64,000 bases of DNA from Auanema rhodensis (lineage: Eukaryota; Nematoda; Chromadorea; Rhabditida; Rhabditidae). The stretch lies in the NCBI GenBank assembly GCA_964057225.1, contig OZ059900.1:23389638-23453637 (forward strand). The letters are read 5' to 3'. Shown piece by piece: positions 13,591 through 27,401 of this stretch; position 1 is the first letter of the stretch; the number at the start of each line of letters is the position of its first letter. The notes beneath the pieces were generated by a model. The model was given only the letters and a program-made list of their open reading frames with translations. It had not been told where the DNA came from and ran no database searches. A program made the position numbers and the translations under genes.

Positions 13591-15699
13591 GTCGTGAAAG
13601 TGGAACTAGACGTTGTACGAACAATTTTGAACTAGGTTTCATTGACATTGCATGAGTTTGAACACATGAAATCGTAAGTCAAAACCTTGTTTACAGCGAA
13701 ATTTCCAAAAACTGGTTTTCCAGCATAATAAAATATTTCTCGTGGGAAATACTGTGTTTTTGTATTTTTCTAGTGTTCAGCATGTAAAATGCTTCATTTT
13801 AGTATGTAACACGCTGAAATTCGTTGCATTTGACGACTCATATGAACAAAAATCGATTTAATCAATATTAGCCATAAGGGGCGTGCCCTCAGAATATGCT
13901 AATTTCCTTAATTTTCTAACCCCTGTTTTTTTGTCGTGAAAGTGGAACTAGACGTTGTACGAACAATTTTGAGCTAGGTTTCATTGACATTGCATGAGTT
14001 TGAACACATGAAATCGTAAGTCAAAACCTTGTTCACAGCGAAATTTCCTAAAACTGGTTTTCCAGCATAATAAAATATTTCTCGTGGGAAATACTGTGTT
14101 TTTGTATTTTTCTAGTGTTCAGCATGTAAAATGCTTCATTTTAGTATGTAACACGCTGAAATTCGTTGCATTTGACGACTCATATGAACAAAAATCGATT
14201 TAATCAATATTAGCCATAAGGGGCGTGCCCTCAGAATATGCTAATTTCCTTAATTTTCTAACCCCTGTTTTTTTGTCGTGAAAGTGGAACTAGACGTTGT
14301 ACGAACAATTTTGAACTAGGTTTCATTGACATTGCATGAGTTTGAACACATGAAATCGTAAGTCAAAACCTTGTTTACAGCGAAATTTCCTAAAACTGGT
14401 TTTCCAGCATAATAAAATATTTCTAAAGGGAAATACTGTGTTTTTGTATTTTTCTAGTGTTCAGCATGTAAAATGCTTCATTTTAGTATGTAACACGCTG
14501 AAATTCGTTGCATTTGACGACTCATATGAACAAAAATCGATTTAATCAATATTAGCCATAAGGGGCGTGCCCTCAGAATATGCTAATTTCCTTAATTTTC
14601 TAACCCCTGTTTTTTTGTCGTGAAAGTGGAACTAGACGTTGTACGAACAATTTTGAGCTAGGTTTCATTGACATTGCATGAGTTTGAACACATGAAATCG
14701 TAAGTCAAAACCTTGTTTACAGCGAAATTTCCAAAAACTGGTTTTCCAGCATAATAAAATATTTCTCGTGGGAAATACTGTGTTTTTGTATTTTTCTAGT
14801 GTTCAGCATGTAAAATGCTTCATTTTAGTATGTAACACGCTGAAATTCGTTGCATTTGACGACTCATATGAACAAAAATCGATTTAATCAATATTAGCCA
14901 TAAGGGGCGTGCCCTCAGAATATGCTAATTTCCTTAATTTTCTAACCCCTGTTTTTTTGTCGTGATAGTGGAACTAGACGTTGTACGAACAATTTTGAAC
15001 TAGGTTTCATTGACATTGCATGAGTTTGAACACATGAAATCGTAAGTCAAAACCTTGTTCACAGCGAAATTTCCTAAAACTGGTTTTCCAGCATAATAAA
15101 ATATTTCTCGTGGGAAATACTGTGTTTTTGTATTTTTCTAGTGTTCAGCATGTAAAATGCTTCATTTTAGTATGTAACACGCTGAAATTCGTTGCATTTG
15201 ACGACTCATATGAACAAAAATCGATTTAATCAATATTAGCCATAAGGGGCGTGCCCTCAGAATATGCTAATTTCCTTAATTTTCTAACCCCTGTTTTTTT
15301 GTCGTGAAAGTGGAACTAGACGTTGTACGAACAATTTTGAACTAGGTTTCATTGACATTGCATGAGTTTGAACACATGAAATCGTAAGTCAAAACCTTGT
15401 TTACAGCGAAATTTCCTAAAACTGGTTTTCCAGCATAATAAAATATTTCTCGTGGGAAATACTGTGTTTTTGTATTTTTCTAGTGTTCAGCATGTAAAAT
15501 GCTTCATTTTAGTATGTAACACGCTGAAATTCGTTGCATTTGACGACTCATATGAACAAAAATCGATTTAATCAATATTAGCCATAAGGGGCGTGCCCTC
15601 AGAATATGCTAATTTCCTTAATTTTCTAACCCCTGTTTTTTTGTCGTGAAAGTGGAACTAGACGTTGTACGAACAATTTTGAACTAGGTTTCATTGACA

Positions 15700-17503
15700 T
15701 TGCATGAGTTTGAACACATGAAATCGTAAGTCAAAACCTTGTTCACAGCGAAATTTCCAAAAACTGGTTTTCCAGCATAATAAAATATTTCTAATGGGAA
15801 ATACTGTGTTTTTGTTTTTTTCTAGTGTTCAGCATGTAAAATGCTTCATTTTAGTATGTAACACGCTGAAATTCGTTGCATTTGACGACTCATATGAACA
15901 AAAATCGATTTAATCAATATTAGCCATAAGGGGCGTGCCCTCAGAATATGCTAATTTCCTTAATTTTCTAACCCCTGTTTTTTTGTCGTGAAAGTGGAAC
16001 TAGACGTTGTACGAACAATTTTGAACTAGGTTTCATTGACATTGCATGAGTTTGAACACATGAAATCGTAAGTCAAAACCTTGTTTACAGCGAAATTTCC
16101 AAAAACTGGTTTTCCAGCATAATAAAATATTTCTCATGGGAAATACTGTGTTTTTGTATTTTTCTAGTGTTCAGCATGTAAAATGCTTCATTTTAGTATG
16201 TAACACGCTGAAATTCGTTGCATTTGACGACTCATATGAACAAAAATCGATTTAATCAATATTAGCCATAAGGGGCGTGCCCTCAGAATATGCTAATTTC
16301 CTTAATTTTCTAACCCCTGTTTTTTTGTCGTGAAAGTGGAACTAGACGTTGTACGAACAATTTTGAGCTAAGTTTCATTGACATTGCATGAGTTTGAACA
16401 CATGAAATCGTAAGTCAAAACCTTGTTTACAGCGAAATTTCCAAAAACTGGTTTTCCTGCATAATAAAATATTTCTCGTGGGAAATACTGTGTTTTTGTA
16501 TTTTTCTAGTGTTCAGCATGTAAAATGCTTCATTTTAGTATGTAACACGCTGGAATTCGTTGCATTTGACGACTCATATGAACAAAAATCGATTTAATCA
16601 ATATTAGCCATAAGGGGCGTGCCCTCAGAATATGCTAATTTCCTTAATTTTCTAACCCCTGTTTTTTTGTCGTGAAAGTGGAACTAGACGTTGTACGAAC
16701 AATTTTGAACTAGGTTTCATTGACATTGCATGAGTTTGAACACATGAAATCGTAAGTCAAAACCTTGTTTACAGCGAAATTTCCAAAAACTGGTTTTCCA
16801 GCATAATAAAATATTTCTCATGGGAAATACTGTGTTTTTGTATTTTTCTAGTGTTCAGCATGTAAAATGCTTCATTTTAGTATGTAACACGCTGAAATTC
16901 GTTGCATTTGACGACTCATATGAACAAAAATCGATTTAATCAATATTAGCCATAAGGGGCGTGCCCTCAGAATATGCTAATTTCCTTAATTTTCTAACCC
17001 CTGTTTTTTTGTCGTGAAAGTGGAACTAGACGTTGTACGAACAATTTTAAGCTAGGTTTCATTGACATTGCATGAGTTTGAACACATGAAATCGTAAGTC
17101 AAAACCTTGTTTACAGCGAAATTTCCAAAAACTGGTTTTCCTGCATAATAAATCATTTCTCGTGGGAAATACTGTGTTTTTGTCTTTTTCTAGTGTTCAG
17201 CATGTAAAATGCTTCATTTTAGTATGTAACACGCTGGAATTCGTTGCATTTGACGACTCATATGAACAAAAATCGATTTAATCAATATTAGCCATAAGGG
17301 GCGTGCCCTCAGAATATGCTAATTTCCTTAATTTTCTAACCCCTGTTTTTTTGTCGTGAAAGTGGAACTAGACGTTGTACGAACAATTTTGAACTAGGTT
17401 TCATTGACATTGCATGAGTTTGAACACATGAAATCGTAAGTCAAAACCTTGTTTACAGCGAAATTTCCAAAAACTGGTTTTCCAGCATAATAAAATATTT
17501 CTA
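15700..17503 (+). repeat. Dimeric (684-bp) higher-order stretch
   Basis: Units alternate between a type with GAACTAGG and CTAATGGG or CATGGG and a type with CGTGGG, CCTGCATAAT and GCTGGAATTC. CCTGCAT occurs at 16456 and 17140, exactly 684 bp apart, and GCTGGAATTC recurs in the same units. The same pairing of unit types recurs at 27.4-32.9 kb, so this dimer may be an older building block of array B. Confidence 0.65.
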
Positions 17504-20500
17504 ATGGGAAATACTGTGTTTTTGTATTTTTCTAGTGTTCAGCATGTAAAATGCTTCATTTTAGTATGTAACACGCTGAAATTCGTTGCATTTGACGACT
17601 CATATGAACAAAAATCGATTTAATCAATATTAGCCATAAGGGGCGTGCCCTCAGAATATGCTAATTTCCTTAATTTTCTAACCCCTGTTTTTTTGTCGTG
17701 AAAGTGGAACTAGACGTTGTACGAACAATTTTAAACTAGGTTTCATTGACATTGCATGAGTTTGAACACATGAAATCGTAAGTCAAAACCTTGTTTACAG
17801 CGAAATTTCCAAAAACTGATTTTCCAGCATAATAAAATATTTCTCATGGGAAATACTGTGTTTTTGTGTTTTTCTAGTGTTCAGCATGTAAAATGCTTTA
17901 TTTTAGTATGTAACACGCTGGAATTCGTTGCATTTGACGACTTATATGAACAAAAATCGATTTAATCAATATTAGCCATAAGGGGCGTGCCCTCAGAATA
18001 TGCTAATTTCCTTAATTTTCTAACCCCTGTTTTTTTGTCGTGAAAGTGGAACTAGACGTTGTACGAACAATTTTGAACTAGGTTTCATTGACATTGCATG
18101 AGTTTGAACACATGAAATCGTAAGTCAAAACCTTGTTTACAGCGAAATTTCCAAAAACTGGTTTTCCAGCATAATAAAATATTTCTAATGGGAAATACTG
18201 TGTTTTTGTATTTTTCTAGTGTTCAGCATGTAAAATGCTTCATTTTAGTATGTAACACGCTGAAATTCGTTGCATTTGACGACTCATATGAACAAAAATC
18301 GATTTAATCAATATTAGCCATAAGGGGCGTGCCCTCAGAATATGCTAATTTCCTTAATTTTCTAACCCCTGTTTTTTTGTCGTGAAAGTGGAACTAGACG
18401 TTGTACGAACAATTTTGAACTAGGTTTCATTGACATTGCATGAGTTTGAACACATGAAATCGTAAGTCAAAACCTTGTTTACAGCGAAATTTCCAAAAAC
18501 TGATTTTCCAGCATAATAAAATATTTCTCATGGGAAATACTGTGTTTTTGTGTTTTTCTAGTGTTCAGCATATAAAATGCTTCATTTTAGTATGTAACAC
18601 GCTGAAATTCGTTGCATTTGACGACTCATATGAACAAAAATCGATTTAATCAATATTAGCCATAAGGGGCGTGCCCTCAGAATATGCTAATTTCCTTAAT
18701 TTTCTAACCCCTGTTTTTTTGTCGTGAAAGTGGAACTAGACGTTGTACGAACAATTTTGAGCTAGGTTTCATTGACATTGCATGAGTTTGAACACATGAA
18801 ATCGTAAGTCAAAACCTTGTTTACAGCGAAATTTCCAAAAACTGGTTTTCCAGCATAATAAAATATTTCTCATGGGAAATACTGTGTTTTTGTATTTTTC
18901 TAGTGTTCAGCATGTAAAATGCTTCATTTTAGTATGTAACACGCTGAAATTCGTTGCATTTGACGACTCATATGAACAAAAATCGATTTAATCAATATTA
19001 GCCATAAGGGGCGTGCCCTCAGAATATGCTAATTTCCCTAATTTTCTAACCCCTGTTTTTTTGTCGTGAAAGTGGAACTAGACGTTGTACGAACAATTTT
19101 GAGCTAGGTTTCATTGACATTGCATGAGTTTGAACACATGAAATCGTAAGTCAAAACCTTGTTTACAGCGAAATTTCCAAAAACTGGTTTTCCAGCATAA
19201 TGAAATATTTCTCATGGGAAATACTGTGTTTTTGTATTTTTCTAGTGTTCAGCATGTAAAATGCTTCATTTTAGTATGTAACACGCTGAAATTCGTTGCA
19301 TTTGACGACTCATATGAACAAAAATCGATTTAATCAATATTAGCCATAAGGGGCGTGCCCTCAGAATATGCTAATTTCCTTAATTTTCTAACCCCTGTTT
19401 TTTTGTCGTGAAAGTGGAACTAGACGTTGTACGAACAATTTTAAACTAGGTTTCATTGACATTGCATGAGTTTGAACACATGAAATCGTAAGTCAAAACC
19501 TTGTTTACAGCGAAATTTCCAAAAACTGATTTTCCAGCATAATAAAATATTTCTCATGGGAAATACTGTGTTTTTGTGTTTTTCTAGTGTTCAGCATGTA
19601 AAATGCTTTATTTTAGTATGTAACACGCTGGAATTCGTTGCATTTGACGACTTATATGAACAAAAATCGATTTAATCAATATTAGCCATAAGGGGCGTGC
19701 CCTCAGAATATGCTAATTTCCTTAATTTTCTAACCCCTGTTTTTTTGTCGTGAAAGTGGAACTAGACGTTGTACGAACAATTTTGAACTAGGTTTCATTG
19801 ACATTGCATGAGTTTGAACACATGAAATCGTAAGTCAAAACCTTGTTTACAGCGAAATTTCCAAAAACTGGTTTTCCAGCATAATAAAATATTTCTAATG
19901 GGAAATACTGTGTTTTTGTATTTTTCTAGTGTTCAGCATGTAAAATGCTTCATTTTAGTATGTAACACGCTGAAATTCGTTGCATTTGACGACTCATATG
20001 AACAAAAATCGATTTAATCAATATTAGCCATAAGGGGCGTGCCCTCAGAATATGCTAATTTCCTTAATTTTCTAACCCCTGTTTTTTTGTCGTGAAAGTG
20101 GAACTAGACGTTGTACGAACAATTTTGAACTAGGTTTCATTGACATTGCATGAGTTTGAACACATGAAATCGTAAGTCAAAACCTTGTTTACAGCGAAAT
20201 TTCCAAAAACTGATTTTCCAGCATAATAAAATATTTCTCATGGGAAATACTGTGTTTTTGTGTTTTTCTAGTGTTCAGCATATAAAATGCTTCATTTTAG
20301 TATGTAACACGCTGAAATTCGTTGCATTTGACGACTCATATGAACAAAAATCGATTTAATCAATATTAGCCATAAGGGGCGTGCCCTCAGAATATGCTAA
20401 TTTCCTTAATTTTCTAACCCCTGTTTTTTTGTCGTGAAAGTGGAACTAGACGTTGTACGAACAATTTTGAGCTAGGTTTCATTGACATTGCATGAGTTTG

Positions 20501-21116
20501 AACACATGAAATCGTAAGTCAAAACCTTGTTTACAGCGAAATTTCCAAAAACTGGTTTTCCAGCATAATAAAATATTTCTCATGGGAAATACTGTGTTTT
20601 TGTATTTTTCTAGTGTTCAGCATGTAAAATGCTTCATTTTAGTATGTAACACGCTGAAATTCGTTGCATTTGACGACTCATATGAACAAAAATCGATTTA
20701 ATCAATATTAGCCATAAGGGGCGTGCCCTCAGAATATGCTAATTTCCCTAATTTTCTAACCCCTGTTTTTTTGTCGTGAAAGTGGAACTAGACGTTGTAC
20801 GAACAATTTTGAGCTAGGTTTCATTGACATTGCATGAGTTTGAACACATGAAATCGTAAGTCAAAACCTTGTTTACAGCGAAATTTCCAAAAACTGGTTT
20901 TCCAGCATAATGAAATATTTCTCATGGGAAATACTGTGTTTTTGTATTTTTCTAGTGTTCAGCATGTAAAATGCTTCATTTTAGTATGTAACACGCTGAA
21001 ATTCGTTGCATTTGACGACTCATATGAACAAAAATCGATTTAATCAATATTAGCCATAAGGGGCGTGCCCTCAGAATATGCTAATTTCCTTAATTTTCTA
21101 ACCCCTGTTTTTTTGT
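17504..21116 (+). repeat. Five-monomer tandem duplication (1710 bp)
   Basis: Diagnostic variants recur at an offset of 1710 bp (5 x 342): TTAAACTAGG at 17731 and 19441, TTTGTGTTTTTCTA with CATATAAAATGC ending near 18580 and 20290, TTTCCCTAATT near 19034 and 20744, and ATAATGAAAT near 19198 and 20908. The first non-matching bases I found are at 17503/19213 (A/C) and 19407/21117 (C/T), so the matched tract is about 1.9 kb, slightly longer than one unit of duplication. No other difference was noticed between copies, so the event looks recent. Confidence 0.9.
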
Positions 21117-22342
21117 TGTGAAAGTGGAACTAGACGTTGTACGAACAATTTTGAACTAGGTTTCATTGACATTGCATGAGTTTGAACACATGAAATCGTA
21201 AGTCAAAACCTTGTTTACAGCGAAATTTCCAAAAACTGGTTTTCCAGCATAATAAAATATTTCTCATGGGAAATACTGTGTTTTTGTATTTTTCTAGTGT
21301 TCAGCATGTAAAATGCTGCATTTTAGTATGTAACACGCTGAAATTCGTTGCATTTGACGACTCATATGAACAAAAATCGATTTAATCAATATTAGCCATA
21401 AGGGGCGTGCCCTCAGAATATGCTAATTTCCTTAATTTTCTAATCCCTGTTTTTTTGTCGTGAAAGTGGAACTAGACGTTGTACGAACAATTTTGAGCTA
21501 GGTTTCATTGACATTGCATGAGTTTGAACACATGAAATCATAAGTCAAAACCTTGTTTACAGCGAAATTTCCAAAAACTGGTTTTCCAGCATAATAAAAT
21601 ATTTCTCATAAAAAATACTGTGTTTTTGTATTTTTCTAGGGTTCAGCATGTAAAATGCTTCATTTTAGTATGTAACACGCTGAAATTCGTTGCATTTGAC
21701 GACTCATATGAACAAAAATCGATTTAATCAATATTAGCCATAAGGGGCGTGCCCTCAGAATATGCTAATTTCCTTAATTTTCTAACCCCTGTTTTTTTGT
21801 CGTGAAAGTGGAACTAGACATTGTACGAACAATTTTGAACTAGGTTTTATTGACATTGCATGAGTTTGAACACATGAAATCGTAAGTCAAAACCTTGTTT
21901 ACAGCGAAATTTCCAAAAACTGGTTTTCCAGCATAATAAAATATTTCTAATGGGAAATACTGTGTTTTTGTATTTTTCTAGTGTTCAGCATGTAAAATGC
22001 TTCATTTTAGTATGTAACACGCTGAAATTCGTTGCATTTGACGACTCATATGAACAAAAATCGATTTAATCAATATTAGCCATAAGGGGCGTGCCCTCAG
22101 AATATGCTAATTTCCTTAATTTTCTAACCCCTGTTTTTTTGTCGTGAAAGTGGAACTAGACGTTGTACGAACAATTTTGAACTAGGTTTCATTGACATTG
22201 CATGAGTTTGAACACATGAAATCGTAAGTCAAAACCTTGTTTACAGCGAAATTTCCAAAAACTGGTTTTCCAGCATAATAAAATATTTCTCATGGGAAAT
22301 ACTGTGTTTTTGTATTTTTCTAGTGTTCAGCATGTAAAATGT
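21117..22342 (+). repeat. Mosaic satellite stretch with private variants
   Basis: About 3.6 monomers with one-off variants not seen in the flanking multimers: GTTGTG at 21115-21120, TGCTGCATTTT near 21317, CTAATCCCTG near 21440, AAATCATAAG near 21537, CATAAAAAATAC near 21608, CTAGGGTTCAG near 21637, and TAGACATTGT with GGTTTTATTG near 21815-21850. It separates the five-mer and seven-mer duplications. There is no gene. Confidence 0.8.
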
Positions 22343-25300
22343 TTCATTTTAGTATGTAACACGCTGAAATTCGTTGCATTTGACGACTCATATGAACAAA
22401 AATCGATTTAATCAATATTAGCCATAAGGGGCGTGCCCTCAGAATATGCTAATTTCCTTAATTTTCTAACCCCTGTTTTTTTGTCGTGAAAGTGGAACTA
22501 GACGTTGTACGAACAATTTTGAGCTAGGTTTCATTGACATTGCATGAGTTTGAACACATGAAATCGTAAGTCAAAACCTTGTTTACAGCGAAATTTCCAA
22601 AAACTGGTTTTCCAGCATAATAAAATATTTCTCGTGGGAAATACTGTGTTTTTGTATTTTTCTAGTGTTCAGCATGTAAAATGCTTCATTTTAGTATGTA
22701 ACACGCTGAAATTCGTTGCATTTGACGACTCATATGAACAAAAATCGATTTAATCAATATTAGCCATAAGGGGCGTGCTCTCAGAATATGCTAATTTCCT
22801 TAATTTTCTAACCCCTGTTTTTTTGTCGTGAAAGTGGAACTAGACGTTGTACGAACAATTTTGAACTAGGTTTCATTGACATTGCATGAGTTTGAACACA
22901 TGAAATCGTAAGTCAAAACCTTGTTTACAGCGAAATTTCCAAAAACTGGTTTTCCAGCATAATAAAATATTTCTCGTGGGAAATACTGTGTTTTTGTATT
23001 TTTCTAGTGTTCAGCATGTAAAATGCTTCATTTTAGTATGTAACACGCTGAAATTCGTTGCATTTGACGACTCATATGAACAAAAATCGATTTAATCAAT
23101 ATTAGCCATAAGGGGCGTGCCCTCAGAATATGCTAATTTCCTTAATTTTCTAACCCCTGTTTTTTTGTCGTGAAAGTGGAACTAGACGTTGTACGAACAA
23201 TTTTGAGCTAGGTTTCATTGACATTGCATGAGTTTGAACACATGAAATCGTAAGTCAAAACCTTGTTTACAGCGAAATTTCCAAAAACTGGTTTTCCAGC
23301 ATAATAAAATATTTCTCGTGGGAAATACTGTGTTTTTGTATTTTTCTAGTGTTCAGCATGTAAAATGCATCATTTTAGTATGTAACACGCTGAAATTCGT
23401 TGCATTTGACGACTCATATGAACAAAAATCGATTTAATCAATATTAGCCATAAGGGGCGTGCCCTCAGAATATGCTAATTTCCTTAATTTTCTAACCCCT
23501 GTTTTTTTGTCGTGAAAGTGGAACTAGACGTTGTACGAACAATTTTGAACTAGGTTTCATTGACATTGCATGAGTTTGAACACATGAAATCGTAAGTCAA
23601 AACCTTGTTTACAGCGAAATTTCCTAAAACTGGTTTTCCAGCATAATAAAATATTTCTAATGGGAAATACTGTGTTTTTGTATTTTTCTAGTGTTCAGCA
23701 TGTAAAATGCTTCATTTTAGTATGTAACACGCTGAAATTCGTTGCATTTGACGACTCATATGAACAAAAATCGATTTAATCAATATTAGCCATAAGGGGC
23801 GTGCCCTCAGAATATGCTAATTTCCTTAATTTTCTAACCCCTGTTTTTTTGTCGTGAAAGTGGAACTAGACGTTGTACGAACAATTTTGAGCTAGGTTTC
23901 ATTGACATTGCATGAGTTTGAACACATGAAATCGTAAGTCAAAACCTTGTTTACAGCGAAATTTCCAAAAACTGGTTTTCCAGCATAATAAAATATTTCT
24001 CGTGGGAAATACTGTGTTTTTGTATTTTTCTAGTGTTCAGCATGTGAAATGCTTCATTTTAGTATGTAACACGCTGAAATTCGTTGCATTTGACGACTCA
24101 TATGAACAAAAATCGATTTAATCAATATTAGCCATAAGGGGCGTGCCCTCAGAATATGCTAATTTCCTTAATTTTCTAACCCCTGTTTTTTTGTCGTGAA
24201 AGTGGAACTAGACGTTGTACGAACAATTTTGAACTAGGTTTCATTGACATTGCATGAGTTTGAACACATGAAATCGTAAGTCAAAACCTTGTTTACAGCG
24301 AAATTTCCAAAAACTGGTTTTCCAGCATAATAAAATATTTCTAATGGGAAATACTGTGTTTTTGTATTTTTCTAGTGTTCAGCATGTAAAATGATTCATT
24401 TTAGTATGTAACACGCTGAAATTCGTTGCATTTGACGACTCATATGAACAAAAATCGATTTAATCAATATTCGCCATAAGGGGCGTGCCCTCAGAATATG
24501 CTAATTTCCTTAATTTTCTAACCCCTGTTTTTTTGTCGTGAAAGTGGAACTAGACGTTGTACGAACAATTTTGAACTAGGTTTCATTGACATTGCATGAG
24601 TTTGAACACATGAAATCGTAAGTCAAAACCTTGTTTACAGCGAAATTTCCAAAAACTGGTTTTCCAGCATAATAAAATATTTCTCATGGGAAATACTGTG
24701 TTTTTGTATTTTTCTAGTGTTCAGCATGTAAAATGCTTCATTTTAGTATGTAACACGCTGAAATTCGTTGCATTTGACGACTCATATGAACAAAAATCGA
24801 TTTAATCAATATTAGCCATAAGGGGCGTGCCCTCAGAATATGCTAATTTCCTTAATTTTCTAACCCCTGTTTTTTTGTCGTGAAAGTGGAACTAGACGTT
24901 GTACGAACAATTTTGAGCTAGGTTTCATTGACATTGCATGAGTTTGAACACATGAAATCGTAAGTCAAAACCTTGTTTACAGCGAAATTTCCAAAAACTG
25001 GTTTTCCAGCATAATAAAATATTTCTCGTGGGAAATACTGTGTTTTTGTATTTTTCTAGTGTTCAGCATGTAAAATGCTTCATTTTAGTATGTAACACGC
25101 TGAAATTCGTTGCATTTGACGACTCATATGAACAAAAATCGATTTAATCAATATTAGCCATAAGGGGCGTGCTCTCAGAATATGCTAATTTCCTTAATTT
25201 TCTAACCCCTGTTTTTTTGTCGTGAAAGTGGAACTAGACGTTGTACGAACAATTTTGAACTAGGTTTCATTGACATTGCATGAGTTTGAACACATGAAAT

Positions 25301-27401
25301 CGTAAGTCAAAACCTTGTTTACAGCGAAATTTCCAAAAACTGGTTTTCCAGCATAATAAAATATTTCTCGTGGGAAATACTGTGTTTTTGTATTTTTCTA
25401 GTGTTCAGCATGTAAAATGCTTCATTTTAGTATGTAACACGCTGAAATTCGTTGCATTTGACGACTCATATGAACAAAAATCGATTTAATCAATATTAGC
25501 CATAAGGGGCGTGCCCTCAGAATATGCTAATTTCCTTAATTTTCTAACCCCTGTTTTTTTGTCGTGAAAGTGGAACTAGACGTTGTACGAACAATTTTGA
25601 GCTAGGTTTCATTGACATTGCATGAGTTTGAACACATGAAATCGTAAGTCAAAACCTTGTTTACAGCGAAATTTCCAAAAACTGGTTTTCCAGCATAATA
25701 AAATATTTCTCGTGGGAAATACTGTGTTTTTGTATTTTTCTAGTGTTCAGCATGTAAAATGCATCATTTTAGTATGTAACACGCTGAAATTCGTTGCATT
25801 TGACGACTCATATGAACAAAAATCGATTTAATCAATATTAGCCATAAGGGGCGTGCCCTCAGAATATGCTAATTTCCTTAATTTTCTAACCCCTGTTTTT
25901 TTGTCGTGAAAGTGGAACTAGACGTTGTACGAACAATTTTGAACTAGGTTTCATTGACATTGCATGAGTTTGAACACATGAAATCGTAAGTCAAAACCTT
26001 GTTTACAGCGAAATTTCCTAAAACTGGTTTTCCAGCATAATAAAATATTTCTAATGGGAAATACTGTGTTTTTGTATTTTTCTAGTGTTCAGCATGTAAA
26101 ATGCTTCATTTTAGTATGTAACACGCTGAAATTCGTTGCATTTGACGACTCATATGAACAAAAATCGATTTAATCAATATTAGCCATAAGGGGCGTGCCC
26201 TCAGAATATGCTAATTTCCTTAATTTTCTAACCCCTGTTTTTTTGTCGTGAAAGTGGAACTAGACGTTGTACGAACAATTTTGAGCTAGGTTTCATTGAC
26301 ATTGCATGAGTTTGAACACATGAAATCGTAAGTCAAAACCTTGTTTACAGCGAAATTTCCAAAAACTGGTTTTCCAGCATAATAAAATATTTCTCGTGGG
26401 AAATACTGTGTTTTTGTATTTTTCTAGTGTTCAGCATGTGAAATGCTTCATTTTAGTATGTAACACGCTGAAATTCGTTGCATTTGACGACTCATATGAA
26501 CAAAAATCGATTTAATCAATATTAGCCATAAGGGGCGTGCCCTCAGAATATGCTAATTTCCTTAATTTTCTAACCCCTGTTTTTTTGTCGTGAAAGTGGA
26601 ACTAGACGTTGTACGAACAATTTTGAACTAGGTTTCATTGACATTGCATGAGTTTGAACACATGAAATCGTAAGTCAAAACCTTGTTTACAGCGAAATTT
26701 CCAAAAACTGGTTTTCCAGCATAATAAAATATTTCTAATGGGAAATACTGTGTTTTTGTATTTTTCTAGTGTTCAGCATGTAAAATGATTCATTTTAGTA
26801 TGTAACACGCTGAAATTCGTTGCATTTGACGACTCATATGAACAAAAATCGATTTAATCAATATTCGCCATAAGGGGCGTGCCCTCAGAATATGCTAATT
26901 TCCTTAATTTTCTAACCCCTGTTTTTTTGTCGTGAAAGTGGAACTAGACGTTGTACGAACAATTTTGAACTAGGTTTCATTGACATTGCATGAGTTTGAA
27001 CACATGAAATCGTAAGTCAAAACCTTGTTTACAGCGAAATTTCCAAAAACTGGTTTTCCAGCATAATAAAATATTTCTCATGGGAAATACTGTGTTTTTG
27101 TATTTTTCTAGTGTTCAGCATGTAAAATGCTTCATTTTAGTATGTAACACGCTGAAATTCGTTGCATTTGACGACTCATATGAACAAAAATCGATTTAAT
27201 CAATATTAGCCATAAGGGGCGTGCCCTCAGAATATGCTAATTTCCTTAATTTTCTAACCCCTGTTTTTTTGTCGTGAAAGTGGAACTAGACGTTGTACGA
27301 ACAATTTTGAGCTAGGTTTCATTGACATTGCATGAGTTTGAACACATGAAATCGTAAGTCAAAACCTTGTTTACAGCGAAATTTCCAAAAACTGGTTTTC
27401 C
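22343..27401 (+). repeat. Seven-monomer tandem duplication (2394 bp)
   Basis: Markers repeat at 2394 bp (7 x 342): GCTCTCAG in units whose GGGG lies at 22770 and 25164, TAAAATGCATC at 23361 and 25755, ATGTGAAATGC near 24045 and 26439, AATGATTCATT near 24392 and 26786, and TATTCGCCATA at 24469 and 26863. The first mismatches bounding the tract are at 22342 (T in AATGTTTCA) and at 25008/27402 (A/T, CCAGCAT against CCTGCAT). The matched tract is about 2.66 kb. This is the clearest large duplication in the middle of the window. Confidence 0.9.

Larger units (their letters stand above)
10683..15600 (+). repeat. Eight-monomer duplication (2752 bp), second copy one unit shorter
   Basis: The variant pair AAGCTGAAAT...TCGCTG begins at 10701 and again at 13453, an offset of 2752 bp, which is 8 x 342 plus a 16-bp insertion carried by each copy. 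Order of unit types in copy one after the insertion: GAAC/CATGGG, GAGC/CGTGGG, GAGC with GTTCACAG and CCTAAAAC, GAAC with CCTAAAAC and CTAATGGG, then GAGC, GAAC with GTTCACAG, GAAC. In copy two the second unit is missing, and the CTAATGGG marker at 12013 matches CTAAAGGG at 14423, offset 2410 (7 x 342 + 16). So a multimer duplicated and then lost one monomer. Confidence 0.85.
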
